DNA from: Cryptosporangium sp044454545
GTDB taxonomy: Bacteria; Actinomycetota; Actinomycetes; Mycobacteriales; Cryptosporangiaceae
Length of the DNA stretch: 64,000 nt
Direction of reading: 5' to 3'
NCBI RefSeq assembly: GCF_044454545.1
Contig: NZ_JBITDV010000001.1
Coordinates: 434,001 to 498,000, forward strand
Shown: one piece after another, positions 10,280-18,663 of the stretch
Layout: each line of letters starts with the position of its first letter
Position numbering within the stretch: the first letter of the stretch is position 1
Made by a program: the position numbers and the translations under genes
Notes under the pieces: model-generated
Database searches by the model: none
What the model was told of the DNA's origin: nothing
Seen by the model: only the letters and a program-made list of their open reading frames with translations

Positions 10280-11092
10280 TCATAACGGCGGGACCCGCCC
10301 GTCACCCTCACTGGCACCCACCGCCGCGCCGATCGGCACGGCGAAGCCGACGCCGATGAACGTGCCGGCATCGGTCGGGTTCAGGAGCGCGACGACGATG
10401 CCGACGACCTGACCGGCGTCGTTGATCAGCGGCCCGCCGGAGCTGCCCGGGTTGACCGCGGCGTCGAACTGGATCAGGCCTTTCAGGGGCGCCGCCCCGC
10501 TGCGGGGCACGTTGCGGTTCAGCCCCGACACGACGCCGCTGGTCGTCGTGTCGGTCAGGCCGAGCGGGTTGCCGATCGCGACGACGTCGTCGCCGACCGC
10601 CGGGGTCGCGCCGAGTGCCGCCGGGACGATGAGGTCGGGCGGCGTCGCGGGCGTGAGCGCGGCGATGTCCAGCGCGGCGGACGAGGTCGCCACCGTCGCG
10701 GCCGAGCGCGTCCCGTCGGCGAACGTCAGCAGGATCGTGCCGGCCCCCTCGACGACGTGGAACGCGGTGAGCACGGTGCCGTCGGCGTTGGCGATCACGC
10801 CGGTGCCGAGCGCGGCCGACGACCGCGTGCGGCGGCTGTGGTCGACGTCCGAGGAGCCGCCGCTGGCCTGGATCAGCACGACCGAGGGCGCGACGGCCTG
10901 GTAGACCTGCGCGGGCGTCAGCGGCCCGGACGGCGACGGTGAGGGCGACGGGCGCGCGACCGGCGCCGCGGGATCAGCTCCCCGGAGGACGACGAACGCG
11001 GTCAGCCCCAGCGCCCATAACACGGCCAGCACGAGGAGCACGCGGCGTCCCCACGGACGACGCCGCCTCTCCGAGTCGCGCTCCTCCGTCAC
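10280..11092 (-). CDS. Membrane-anchored S1C (HtrA-like) serine protease without PDZ
   Basis: 270 aa, GTG start with AGGTGAC just upstream. A basic N-terminus and one signal-anchor helix (about 17-38) are followed by a Pro/Ser linker and a trypsin-fold domain. The catalytic triad is visible: His in TAFHVVEG, Asp in ALDIAAL, Ser in NPGSSGGPL. It ends soon after the protease domain, so the PDZ domain usual in HtrA/DegP is absent. It should face the outside and degrade or sense misfolded envelope proteins. It is the first gene of the MoxR-DUF58-VWA operon, which supports an envelope-stress role for the whole unit. Confidence 0.9.
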   Translation of the reverse strand: MTEERDSERRRRPWGRRVLLVLAVLWALGLTAFVVLRGADPAAPVARPSPSPSPSGPLTPAQVYQAVAPSVVLIQASGGSSDVDHSRRTRSSAALGTGVIANADGTVLTAFHVVEGAGTILLTFADGTRSAATVATSSAALDIAALTPATPPDLIVPAALGATPAVGDDVVAIGNPLGLTDTTTSGVVSGLNRNVPRSGAAPLKGLIQFDAAVNPGSSGGPLINDAGQVVGIVVALLNPTDAGTFIGVGFAVPIGAAVGASEGDGRVPPL

Positions 11093-11290
11093 CTGCCGAT
11101 CGTAGGCAGATGATGGTGGACTCTCCTCTCCTTCCGGGTTCAGAGTTGCCTGTACGGGTGGCCAGAATCTGCCATAACTTCACTTCCCCGCCGCCCGCAC
11201 CACCCGAACCGCCCAGCTCACCCGCCTCCCGCGGCGGACGAGACCAAACGATTCGTCCCGGGCTCGGCGCGGGCTCTTCCGCGATAGTAC

Positions 11291-11314
11291 GTTCGGATGT
11301 CAGCATGTCCGAAC
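11291..11314. promoter_or_regulatory. Inverted repeat upstream of the inositol-type operon
   Basis: GTTCGGA-N10-TCCGAAC lies 29-52 bp upstream of the ATG at 11343, just downstream of a possible -10 (GATAGT, 11283-11288). A repressor bound here would block the three-gene catabolic operon. No LacI- or GntR-type regulator lies next to it, so the binding protein is unknown. Confidence 0.5.
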
Positions 11315-11342
11315 AAGCGTGAGTGCTCGACGAGGAGACCCC

Positions 11343-12224
11343 ATGACGCCACCGTCCTCCGACCGCATCGCCGGCGCCCCGATCTCCTGGGGCGTGTGCG
11401 AGGTCCCCGGCTGGGGCTTCCAGTTCCCGGCGGAGCGCGTCCTCGACGAGATGCGGTCGGTCGGCCTCACCGCGGCCGAATTCGGCCCGGCCGGGTTCCT
11501 CCCGGACGACGGCGCGGAGCGCCGCGCCTGCTTAGCGCGGTACGGCCTGACCGCGGTCGGGGGCTTCCTCCCGGTTCTCCTGCACGACGCCGGTCACGAC
11601 CCGCTTCCCGAGGCGGACGCCTACCTGAGCGACGCCCTGGCCGCAGGCGGACGAGTCCTGGTGCTGGCGGCCGGCACCGGCGTCGACGGTTACGACGACC
11701 GCCCGGTCCTGGACGACGCGCAGTGGGCCACGCTGCTGGGCAACCTCGACCGGATCTGCGCGCACGCCGGTGAGCGCGGCGCGACGGCCGTCCTGCACCC
11801 GCACATGGGCACGATGGTCGAGAACGCCGACGAGGTGCAGCGGGTCCTGGCCGGTTCGTCCGTGCAGCTCTGCGTCGACACCGGCCACCTGGTCGCGGCC
11901 GGCGCCGACCCGGTGGCGATCACCGCCGCGGCCCCGGAACGGGTCGGCCACGTGCACCTCAAGGACGTCGACGCCGGGCTGGCCGCGCGGGTGCGGGCCG
12001 GTGAGCTGTCGTTCTCGGCCGCGGTGGCCGCCGGGCTGTTCCGCGTCCTGGGCACCGGTTCGGTCGACATCGCCGCGATGATCGCCACGCTCGAGGGCGC
12101 CGGGTACCAGGGCTGGTACGTCCTGGAGCAGGACCTCAAGCTCGAGCAGGGCGAACCGGCCGCCCCCGGCCCGATCACCGACGTCCGGGCGTCGTACGAG
12201 TACGTGCTGAAAGCGCTCGGATGA
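11343..12224 (+). CDS. iolE: Sugar-phosphate isomerase/epimerase-family TIM barrel, inosose dehydratase-like
   Basis: 293 aa from the ATG at 11343, chosen for the strong GAGGAG Shine-Dalgarno; an in-frame GTG at 11319 lacks one. It begins APISWGVCEVPGWG, typical of IolE/IolI proteins. Metal-binding barrel residues are seen in LHPHMGT, VDTGH, GHVHLKDVD and YVLEQD. IolE dehydrates 2-keto-myo-inositol in inositol breakdown. The stop overlaps the next start as ATGA, and an aldolase-like gene and an inositol dehydrogenase-like gene follow, so the pathway assignment rests on both sequence and context. An isomerase acting on a related polyol is the alternative. Confidence 0.75.
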   Translation: MTPPSSDRIAGAPISWGVCEVPGWGFQFPAERVLDEMRSVGLTAAEFGPAGFLPDDGAERRACLARYGLTAVGGFLPVLLHDAGHDPLPEADAYLSDALAAGGRVLVLAAGTGVDGYDDRPVLDDAQWATLLGNLDRICAHAGERGATAVLHPHMGTMVENADEVQRVLAGSSVQLCVDTGHLVAAGADPVAITAAAPERVGHVHLKDVDAGLAARVRAGELSFSAAVAAGLFRVLGTGSVDIAAMIATLEGAGYQGWYVLEQDLKLEQGEPAAPGPITDVRASYEYVLKALG

Positions 12225-13126
12225 GCGTGGTCACGGCCGGCGACGTCGGCCGGATCGCGCGGCTGCGCCTCACCGAGCCCGGCCGGATCGCCGAGCTGTT
12301 CGCGGCCCGGAAGCGGCCGTCCGGGCCGCTCGGCGACACCGGGCGGCTGTTCCTGATCGCCGCCGACCACCCGGCCCGCGGCGCGCTGGCGGCCGGCCGG
12401 GACCGCACCGCGATGGGCAACCGCGCCGACCTGCTCGACCGGATCGTCCGCGCGCTCGGCCGGCCGGGTGTGAACGGGTTTCTCGGCACCGCCGACGTCA
12501 TCGAGGACCTGCTGGTGCTCGGCGCGCTCGACGGCAAGGTCGTGTTCGGCTCGATGAACCGCGGCGGGCTGGCCGGCAGCGCGTTCGAGGTCGACGACCG
12601 GTTCACCGGCTACGACGCCGAGGGAATCGCGTCCGCCGGGCTCGACGGCGGCAAGATGCTGCTGCGCATCGACCCCGACGACCCGCTGACCGCCGGTGCG
12701 CTGGAGAGCAGCGCGCACGCGGTGCGCGCCCTGTCCGGACGGCGGCTGATCGCGATGGTGGAGCCGTTCCTGGCCGGCCGCCCCCACACCCCCGCCGGAC
12801 GGCTCGCGAACGACCTCTCGACCGGCGCGGTCGTGCGTTCGGCCGTGATCGCCGCCGGGCTCGGCTCCACGTCGGCCTACACCTGGCTGAAATTGCCGGT
12901 CACCGACGACATGGAGCCGGTGCTGGCCGCCACGACGCTGCCGGTGCTGCTGCTCGGCGGCGAGGTCGGCACCGATCAGCGGGCCCAGTTCGCGACCTGG
13001 GCGACAGCCCTGGCCCACCCGGCCGTCGCCGGGATGGCCGTCGGCCGGTCGCTGCTGTTCCCACCCGACGGCGACGTGGAGTCCGCCGTCGACGCGACCG
13101 CGGAGATGCTGGAGGTACGGCAGTGA
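12221..13126 (+). CDS. Cgl0159-like (beta/alpha)8 aldolase
   Basis: 301 aa, coupled to both neighbours by 4-bp overlaps. It resembles the actinobacterial Cgl0159 family, often annotated deoxyribose-phosphate aldolase-like, found inside inositol operons. Features include FLIAADHPARG near residue 50, VFGSMNRGGL, and a candidate Schiff-base lysine K224 in TWLKLPV. In inositol catabolism an aldolase cleaves 2-deoxy-5-keto-gluconate 6-phosphate; this protein may fill that step in place of IolJ. That role is inference from operon position. Confidence 0.75.
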   Translation: MSVVTAGDVGRIARLRLTEPGRIAELFAARKRPSGPLGDTGRLFLIAADHPARGALAAGRDRTAMGNRADLLDRIVRALGRPGVNGFLGTADVIEDLLVLGALDGKVVFGSMNRGGLAGSAFEVDDRFTGYDAEGIASAGLDGGKMLLRIDPDDPLTAGALESSAHAVRALSGRRLIAMVEPFLAGRPHTPAGRLANDLSTGAVVRSAVIAAGLGSTSAYTWLKLPVTDDMEPVLAATTLPVLLLGGEVGTDQRAQFATWATALAHPAVAGMAVGRSLLFPPDGDVESAVDATAEMLEVRQ

Positions 13127-14112
13127 CCGTTCGAGTGGGTGTCATCGGAGCCGGCGCGATGGGTGCCGGCCACGCGACCACGATCGCCACGAGTGTCCCG
13201 GGCGCGCGGGTCGTCGCGATCCACGACCCCGATCCCGGGCGCGCGACGGCGGTCGCCGGGCCGCTGGAGGCCCGCACCACACCCACCGCGCCGGACCTGA
13301 TCGGCGCCGACGACGTCGACGCGGTGATCGTCGCGTCGCCGGACTTCACCCACGCCGACCTCGTGCTCGCGTGCCTCGCCGCCGGGAAGCCGGTGCTGTG
13401 CGAGAAGCCGCTGGCCGAGACCGCGGCCGACGCCCGGAAGATCGTCGAGGCCGAGCTGGCCACCGGGCGGCGGCTGGTGCAGGTCGGGTTCATGCGCCGT
13501 TACGACCCCGGCTACGTCGAGCTGAAGAACGTGCTCGCGGCCGGAGTGCCGGGTGAGCCGCTGATCGTGCACAACGTCCACCGGAATCCGGTCAACCACA
13601 CCAGCGTCAGCGACGCGCAGATCGTGATCGGGTCGATGATCCACGAGCTCGACGTCGTCCCGTGGCTGCTGGACTCCGAGGTCACGACGATCCGGATCGA
13701 GTCGCCCCGGGCGTCCGGCCTCCGGGACCCGCAGCTGGCCTGGCTGCACCTGGCCTCCGGGGCGATGGCGACGATCGAGGTGTTCGTCAACGCCGGGTAC
13801 GGCTACGACGTGCGCTGCGAGATCGTGGGATCCCGGGGCACCGCGCGGCTGCCGGCCCGCCCGGGCGTCGTCACGCACACGAACGGGGTCGCCGGCACGC
13901 CGGTGCGCGGCGACTTCGTCGCGCACTTCGCGGACGCCTACCGGGCCGAGCTCACCCACTGGGCGGCGGCGGTCGCGGCGGGCACCACCGACGGCCCCAG
14001 CGCCTGGGACGGCTACGTCGCCAACGCGGTCGCCGAAGCCGGCGTCGCGTCCCTGGCCGGCGGCCGGACCGAGCCGGTGGCGGCCGGCGACCGCCCGGGC
14101 CTCTACCGCTAG
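13123..14112 (+). CDS. iolG: Gfo/Idh/MocA oxidoreductase, myo-inositol 2-dehydrogenase-like
   Basis: 329 aa, GTG start overlapping the aldolase stop. The N-terminal Rossmann fold has GVIGAGAMG (NAD binding) and CEKPL (catalytic Lys). The C-terminal domain has GFMRRYDPGY and the MIHELDVVPWL segment with the conserved His/Asp pair. These are close to IolG proteins, which oxidise myo-inositol to 2-keto-myo-inositol with NAD. With the dehydratase-like and aldolase-like genes it forms part of an inositol pathway; iolA, iolB, iolC and iolD are not in the window. Its TAG stop shares the palindrome CTAG with the stop of the convergent glycosyltransferase gene. Confidence 0.85.
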   Translation: MTVRVGVIGAGAMGAGHATTIATSVPGARVVAIHDPDPGRATAVAGPLEARTTPTAPDLIGADDVDAVIVASPDFTHADLVLACLAAGKPVLCEKPLAETAADARKIVEAELATGRRLVQVGFMRRYDPGYVELKNVLAAGVPGEPLIVHNVHRNPVNHTSVSDAQIVIGSMIHELDVVPWLLDSEVTTIRIESPRASGLRDPQLAWLHLASGAMATIEVFVNAGYGYDVRCEIVGSRGTARLPARPGVVTHTNGVAGTPVRGDFVAHFADAYRAELTHWAAAVAAGTTDGPSAWDGYVANAVAEAGVASLAGGRTEPVAAGDRPGLYR

Positions 14113-15374
14113 GAGGCCAGCGCCCGCAGGTGGGCCACCGTCCAGCGGCGGTCGAACAGCGTGGGGTCGCCGGCGTCCTCGGCGCGCAGGGCCTCGATGA
14201 CCCGGACGTAGGAGTCGAGGTCCAGGACGCGGAGGAACTCCAGCAGTTCGGCGGCCTCACCGGTCGCGGGCGCGACCGCGGCCACGTACCGGTCGTAGAG
14301 GTCGACGACCTGCTGCACCATCGCGAGGTGCCGGGCACCCGGGTCGACGCTCGGGAAGTTCGTCGCGGCGAAGTCCTCGGTGAACACGATCGGCTCCACC
14401 GCCAGCGCGCCCGGCCCGTACTTCTGCGCGAGGTGGATCAGCAGTTCGACGTCGAACGTCTCGTTGAACGACGACATCTCGCCGAGCACCGGCGCCAGCG
14501 CCCCGGCGTCGAACGCCTTGAACCCGGCCTGGGTGTCGAGCACGTGCGCGAGGTCCGGGATCAGCGTCGCCCGCACGAAGTGCCGGAACAGCACGATCAG
14601 CTTGTCGGGCTTGTCGCCGGTGCTATGCGGCTCGACCGACGGCCCGTCCGGCTTCACCAGCACCGCGCCGTCCATTCCGTATCGCTGCCCGAGCGCGCCG
14701 GCCGAACCGCCGAGGACGGCCGAGGCCATCGCGCCCACCTGGGCGAGGTTCGAGGACAGGTCCGCGTCCGTGTAGAGAACGACGTGCCGGACGTCGTGCG
14801 GCGAGCCGCCGCGGACCGCGGTGGCCAGCGCGGCCAGGATCGAGCCGCCCTTCCGGGACTGGTCGGTCGACGTCAGCGCGTCGAACGCCGGGCTGACCGG
14901 GAACTTCCCGCCGATCAGGTCGGCCAGCCGGATCACCGACACACTGCGGTGACCGGCAGACGGGTAGCCCTCCCCGGCGATGATCGCGGTCATCACGTCG
15001 GCGCTGGACGGCTCGTCCGGGCACCCGTCGTCGCAGGCCAGGATGCTCCAGGTGACGCCGGGCAGCCCGGCGGTGAGCCAGTCGAGCTGCCGCACCTTGG
15101 CGCGGACGAAGTCCTCGCCGTGCGGGTGCTCCGAGCGCGGGACGATCCGGCCGGTCTCGCCGTACATCGCGAACACGACGGTCAGGTGCACCGGCTCGCC
15201 GGCCGCGGCCAGCCGGGCGCGCGACCGCGCCGCCGCCCCGGCCTCCGCGGCGACCGCGGGGCCGTTCCCGTCGGCCGCGGTGTCGTCCGTGAGCAGGCGC
15301 GAGGCGAGCGCGAGCACGGCCTCGTTCTGGTCCGAATCGGTCAGGTCGCGCACCGGCGCCGAAGTCTGCTCCAT
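14109..15374 (-). CDS. Family 2-type glycosyltransferase, dolichyl-phosphate-sugar-synthase-like
   Basis: 421 aa. The GT-A core has VFAMYGE near the nucleotide site, an LACDDGCPD acidic loop, a metal-binding YTDADLSS (DxD-like), and DTQAGFKAFD, the segment typical of dolichyl- or polyprenyl-phosphate glucosyl/mannosyltransferases. The N-terminal 45 residues are Ala-rich and variable. No membrane helix is seen, so it probably acts on a lipid-linked acceptor at the inner face of the membrane, or on a soluble acceptor. A possible -10 (TACGAT) ends 9 nt before the ATG. Donor and acceptor are unknown. Confidence 0.7.
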   Translation of the reverse strand: MEQTSAPVRDLTDSDQNEAVLALASRLLTDDTAADGNGPAVAAEAGAAARSRARLAAAGEPVHLTVVFAMYGETGRIVPRSEHPHGEDFVRAKVRQLDWLTAGLPGVTWSILACDDGCPDEPSSADVMTAIIAGEGYPSAGHRSVSVIRLADLIGGKFPVSPAFDALTSTDQSRKGGSILAALATAVRGGSPHDVRHVVLYTDADLSSNLAQVGAMASAVLGGSAGALGQRYGMDGAVLVKPDGPSVEPHSTGDKPDKLIVLFRHFVRATLIPDLAHVLDTQAGFKAFDAGALAPVLGEMSSFNETFDVELLIHLAQKYGPGALAVEPIVFTEDFAATNFPSVDPGARHLAMVQQVVDLYDRYVAAVAPATGEAAELLEFLRVLDLDSYVRVIEALRAEDAGDPTLFDRRWTVAHLRALAS

Positions 15375-15463
15375 GGTGTGTGGATCGTAGGGCCTCGGCC
15401 CGCGGCGAGTGTTCCCGGTGTGGCGGGTGAGGAGTGACAGGGTGTATCCCTAGGGTGGGCACC

Positions 15464-16576
15464 ATGCCCGGCATGCTCAGCCCGACGAAGACCCGGTCCG
15501 CGCTCCGCACGTCGGCGCGCGCCGGCCTGGATCTGCTGCTCGTCCTCCTGACGGCCGCGGTGGCCCTGTGGCTGCTGGGCAAGGCCTGGTCGATCGTCTG
15601 GCCGCTCGTGATCGCGCTGCTGCTGACGACGCTCACCTGGCCACCGGCCCGGTTCCTGCGCAACCACGGGTGGAAGCCCGCGGCGGCCGCCACGCTCGTC
15701 ACGGTCGTCTTCCTGCTGCTGGGGGCCGGCGTCGTCGTGCTGATCGCGGTGCCGGTCGCCTCCGAATCGCCGAACCTCGCGACCGGGGTCGCCGACGGAA
15801 TCCAGCGGCTGCGCGAGTGGGTCGCGGGCCCCCCGCTCAACATCGACGACAGCCAGGTCACGAACGCGCTGAACAGCGTCACCGGCCGGATCAAGGAGAG
15901 CGCGGGCACGATCGCGACCACGGCCGTCACCGGCGTGAGCACGGTGGTCAACGGGGTCGTCACTCTCGTGCTGGCGCTGTTCCTGATGTTCTTCTTCCTC
16001 AAGGACGGGCCGCGGTTCCTGCCCTGGCTGACCCGCCAGCTCCCCGGCCGGTACGCCACCGACGTGCCGATCGTGGCGTCCAGGAGCTGGGCGACGCTCG
16101 GCGCGTTCGTCCGCTCGCAGGCGTTCGTCGGCATGCTCGACGCGGTCTTCATCGGGCTCGGGCTGTGGATCGTCGGCGTGCCGCTGGTGCTGCCGCTGGC
16201 CGTGCTGACGTTCGTCGCCGCGTTCGTGCCGATCGTCGGGGCGCTGTTCGCGGGGTTCGTCGCGGTGCTGATCGCGCTGGTGTCGAACGGCTTCACCGAC
16301 GCGCTGATCGTGCTGGCGATCATCATCGTCGTGCAGCAGCTCGAGGGGAACGTCTTCCAGCCCATGGTGCAGAGCCGGGGCCTCGGGCTGCACGCGGCGG
16401 TGGTGCTGCTCGCGGTGACGCTCGGCGGCAGCCTGGCCGGCATCGTCGGCAGCCTGCTCGCCGTGCCGGTGGCCGCCGTGGTCGCGGTGATCTGGAACTA
16501 CGTCCGGGAGCAACTGTCCGATCCGGAGGAAATTCTTACTGAAGCGATCCCGGAGACCGCTGAGCAGGCCGAGTGA
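15464..16576 (+). CDS. AI-2E-family (TqsA/YdiK-like) membrane transporter
   Basis: 370 aa from the ATG at 15464; TAGGGT (15451-15456) ends 7 nt upstream, which suggests a leaderless transcript and favours this start over a GTG at 15434. About eight helices are predicted: a pair near 20-60, one near 75-95, one near 165-190 with FLMFFFLKDGPRF, then a dense block from about 220 to 345. The PMVQSRGLGLH loop between the last helices is typical. Family members export autoinducer-2 or act as ion/proton antiporters; a quorum role here is not implied. No operon partner. Confidence 0.88.
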   Translation: MPGMLSPTKTRSALRTSARAGLDLLLVLLTAAVALWLLGKAWSIVWPLVIALLLTTLTWPPARFLRNHGWKPAAAATLVTVVFLLLGAGVVVLIAVPVASESPNLATGVADGIQRLREWVAGPPLNIDDSQVTNALNSVTGRIKESAGTIATTAVTGVSTVVNGVVTLVLALFLMFFFLKDGPRFLPWLTRQLPGRYATDVPIVASRSWATLGAFVRSQAFVGMLDAVFIGLGLWIVGVPLVLPLAVLTFVAAFVPIVGALFAGFVAVLIALVSNGFTDALIVLAIIIVVQQLEGNVFQPMVQSRGLGLHAAVVLLAVTLGGSLAGIVGSLLAVPVAAVVAVIWNYVREQLSDPEEILTEAIPETAEQAE

Positions 16577-16611
16577 CAAAACCGAGCAACCGTTTGCTCA
16601 TTTCCGGACAA

Positions 16612-16639
16612 TTGACATCATCTTATAAACGTCTATAAC
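16612..16639 (+). promoter_or_regulatory. Near-consensus sigma-70-type promoter
   Basis: TTGACA (16612-16617) and TATAAC (16634-16639) are 16 bp apart, in an unusually AT-rich island between two GC-rich genes. Transcription would start near 16646, about 45 nt before the small secreted protein gene. Confidence 0.75.
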
Positions 16640-16650
16640 AGGACAGCACC

Positions 16651-16672
16651 CTCGAGGTAACGACGCCTCGAG
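16651..16672 (+). promoter_or_regulatory. Hairpin in the 5' leader of the secreted protein gene
   Basis: CTCGAGG-N8-CCTCGAG is a perfect 7-bp stem lying just after the expected transcription start and before the GAAGGAG ribosome site. It could stabilise the mRNA 5' end or be a protein-binding site; no decision can be made from sequence. Confidence 0.55.
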
Positions 16673-16692
16673 TACTCCCGAAGGAGCTGTGC

Positions 16693-17226
16693 ATGTCCCT
16701 CCCTTTCCGGCGGATCACCGCCGCCGCAGTATTCGTCCTCGCCGGTGGAACGTCGGCGTTCGTGATGGCGTCACCCGCCTATGCCGGCACCGTGACCGTC
16801 AACTACTCCTGCGAAGTCCCTCTCACCGGAACGCTCACCGGTGACGTCGACGTCACGATCACCGCGCCCGCGACCGCGGCCGTCGGCGACACCGTCGAGA
16901 TCACCGTCCAGACCGGACCGGCGCCGTTCACGGCTCCGATCGACCTGGAGGCGGGCTCGGTGACACCGAGCATCGAGGTGACGGTCGGCGGGGCCCAGAC
17001 CGGCAGCGTCACCGCGCAGGGCGCGCCGAACGCCGAACCGGTGCCGGCGAACACCCCGATCACGCCCGCTCCGATGACCGGCTCGCTCGCACTCACCAGC
17101 GCCGGGCAGGTCGACCTCTCCCCCGGGCCGATCACCGCGACCGCGGTCACGATCTTCGGCACGTTCGCGATCCCGTGCACACCCACGTCGACGCCGCCGG
17201 TCGCGGCGTCCATCCAGGTCAGCTGA
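16693..17226 (+). CDS. Small secreted protein, function unknown
   Basis: 177 aa with GAAGGAG in front of the ATG. The signal peptide is clear (RR then a hydrophobic stretch, cleavage after SPAYA at about 31). The mature part is rich in Thr, Val, Pro and Ala and looks all-beta, with two cysteines (NYSCEVPL near the N-terminus, IPCTP near the C-terminus) that could form one disulfide. The YSCxVPLxG start recalls actinobacterial secreted DUF6801-like domains, but that is only a weak impression. It has its own near-consensus promoter and a leader hairpin, suggesting strong expression. Probably a cell-surface or extracellular protein. Confidence 0.8.
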   Translation: MSLPFRRITAAAVFVLAGGTSAFVMASPAYAGTVTVNYSCEVPLTGTLTGDVDVTITAPATAAVGDTVEITVQTGPAPFTAPIDLEAGSVTPSIEVTVGGAQTGSVTAQGAPNAEPVPANTPITPAPMTGSLALTSAGQVDLSPGPITATAVTIFGTFAIPCTPTSTPPVAASIQVS

Positions 17227-17433
17227 GCGACAACCGTCGGAGGCGGCGGCCACCACCCTCGACGCGTCCGGGGTGAGGGTCGCCGCCGCGATCTGCGGGC
17301 CGACCCGCGACACCCGCATCCTGTGGGCGGCTACGACGCGATCCACTACTACGGACGGTCGATGCGCCGGGCCCACGACGCCGGTCCGGAGACGTTCGAC
17401 CGGCTCTCCGGGCAGTTCTTCGATTCCTGGCCG

Positions 17434-18171
17434 TCAGCGGCCGACGAAGCCGGCGAGCACGTCGGTGAACAGGTCGGGGCTCTCGAGCTGGGGCAGGTGG
17501 CCGGTTTTCGGCAGGACCTCGAACCGCGCGCCGGGGATCGCGTCGGCGTAGGCGCGGCCGTACTCCGGGCTGACGATGCGGTCGGCGTCGCCCCAGACCA
17601 CGAGCGTCGGCACGCCGATGGCCGGAAGCCGGTCGCGCAGCGTGGCGTCCACCATGGAGGGCGCGTACAGGGTGAGCGCCGCCCGGTTGCCGGCCATCGC
17701 GGCCCTGGCCGCGGGCGGGAGCACGGACGGGTCGATCCGGAACCGGTCCGGGTCGTGGTAGCTCAGGTCGGCGAGCTCCGGCAGCGTCAGGCCGAAGGTG
17801 CCGGCGACCGGGTGGCCGGGCACCTCGAGACCGACCGCGTCCACCAGGACCAGCCGGTCGACGCGGGGCGACCGGCGGATGCCGATCTCGGCCGCGATCC
17901 AGCCACCGATCGAGTTGCCGACCACGGTCACGCCGGTGAGGTCGAGCGCGTCGAGCAGCGAGACGTAGACGTCGGCGAGGCCACCGACCGTGGTGAGGGA
18001 ATCCGGGCGGGGCGTGCCGTCGAAGCCGGGGTGGGTCGGCGTGATCACCCGGTAGGGGTGCCCGGCCGCGAGCCGGTCGGCATAGTCGGTGACCGACATC
18101 GGCCCGGCGCCGCCGTGCAGCAACAGCACCGGCGCACCGGCGCCCCGTTCCGAGTACGTGGGGGTATCCAT
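17434..18171 (-). CDS. Alpha/beta-hydrolase
   Basis: 245 aa. The fold markers are the oxyanion HGGAGP near residue 20, the nucleophile elbow GNSIGG (Ser near 90), the acid in VVWGDADRIV and the His in KTGHLPQ. Substrate is unknown; such enzymes hydrolyse esters, epoxides or C-C bonds. TAAGGT on the minus strand ends 7 nt before the ATG, so the transcript is probably leaderless. The promoter is covered by three ATAAG repeats shared with the divergent MarR gene, so the hydrolase is likely the MarR target. Confidence 0.88.
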   Translation of the reverse strand: MDTPTYSERGAGAPVLLLHGGAGPMSVTDYADRLAAGHPYRVITPTHPGFDGTPRPDSLTTVGGLADVYVSLLDALDLTGVTVVGNSIGGWIAAEIGIRRSPRVDRLVLVDAVGLEVPGHPVAGTFGLTLPELADLSYHDPDRFRIDPSVLPPAARAAMAGNRAALTLYAPSMVDATLRDRLPAIGVPTLVVWGDADRIVSPEYGRAYADAIPGARFEVLPKTGHLPQLESPDLFTDVLAGFVGR

Positions 18172-18210
18172 ATAAGGAACCTTAGATAAGGATGCTGATA
18201 TAAGCAACCT
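18172..18210. promoter_or_regulatory. MarR-type operator region, three ATAAG repeats at 14-bp steps
   Basis: ATAAG occurs at 18172, 18186 and 18200, each followed by a similar tail (GAACCTTA, GATGCTGATA, CAACCTGATA). The first copy includes TAAGG-AA-CCTTA (18173-18184), a 12-bp inverted repeat over the hydrolase -10. The array fills the gap between the divergent hydrolase and MarR genes. Confidence 0.6.
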
Positions 18211-18225
18211 GATACGCTGTCGGAC

Positions 18226-18645
18226 ATGACGCGATCCCTGGCCGAGGTGGGTCTGTCGGTGAAACGGCTGCAGATGCACCATCACCGCAGCGCGAACGCC
18301 GCCCTCGCTCCCCTGGACATCAGCATCGTCCAGTGGGACGCGCTGCGGCACCTGAGCCAGAACCCGGACGCGTCGCTGCACGACCTGGCGCAGCTGACGT
18401 TCCAGACCGATCAGTCGTTCGGCACTCTCGCCGGCCGGCTCCTCGACCGCGGCCTCATCGAGCGCGTCCCCGGCCCGGGCCGGGCCGTCCGCCACCGGCT
18501 GACCCCGCACGGCGAGCAGGTGCGGGAGGCCGGTCAGGCGCTCCTGAACGAGGTGCTGGAGCGGACGTTCCGCGTACTCGGGCCGTCGGAGCTGGAGATC
18601 TTCGACGGGTTCCTGCTCCGTCTGCTGAACGGCACCGGCGCCTGA
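18226..18645 (+). CDS. MarR-family transcriptional regulator
   Basis: 139 aa. The winged HTH lies at about 45-100 (LHDLAQLTFQTDQSFGTLAGRLLDRGLIER, then the wing VPGPGRAVRHRLT), with dimerising helices at both ends. TACGCT (18213-18218) ends 7 nt before the ATG and there is no Shine-Dalgarno, which points to a leaderless transcript. It is divergent from an alpha/beta-hydrolase across 54 bp filled with ATAAG repeats. By analogy with the family it should repress itself and the hydrolase until a small ligand binds. Confidence 0.9.
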   Translation: MTRSLAEVGLSVKRLQMHHHRSANAALAPLDISIVQWDALRHLSQNPDASLHDLAQLTFQTDQSFGTLAGRLLDRGLIERVPGPGRAVRHRLTPHGEQVREAGQALLNEVLERTFRVLGPSELEIFDGFLLRLLNGTGA

Positions 18646-18663
18646 GCGCCGGTGCCGCCGATC

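Noticed and set aside
17227..17433. Possible gene remnant with a GGYDAIHYYGRSM-like segment downstream of the secreted protein
   Set aside because: The segment loosely recalls the end of binding proteins, but it is short, has no start and runs into the hydrolase gene; it cannot be told from chance.
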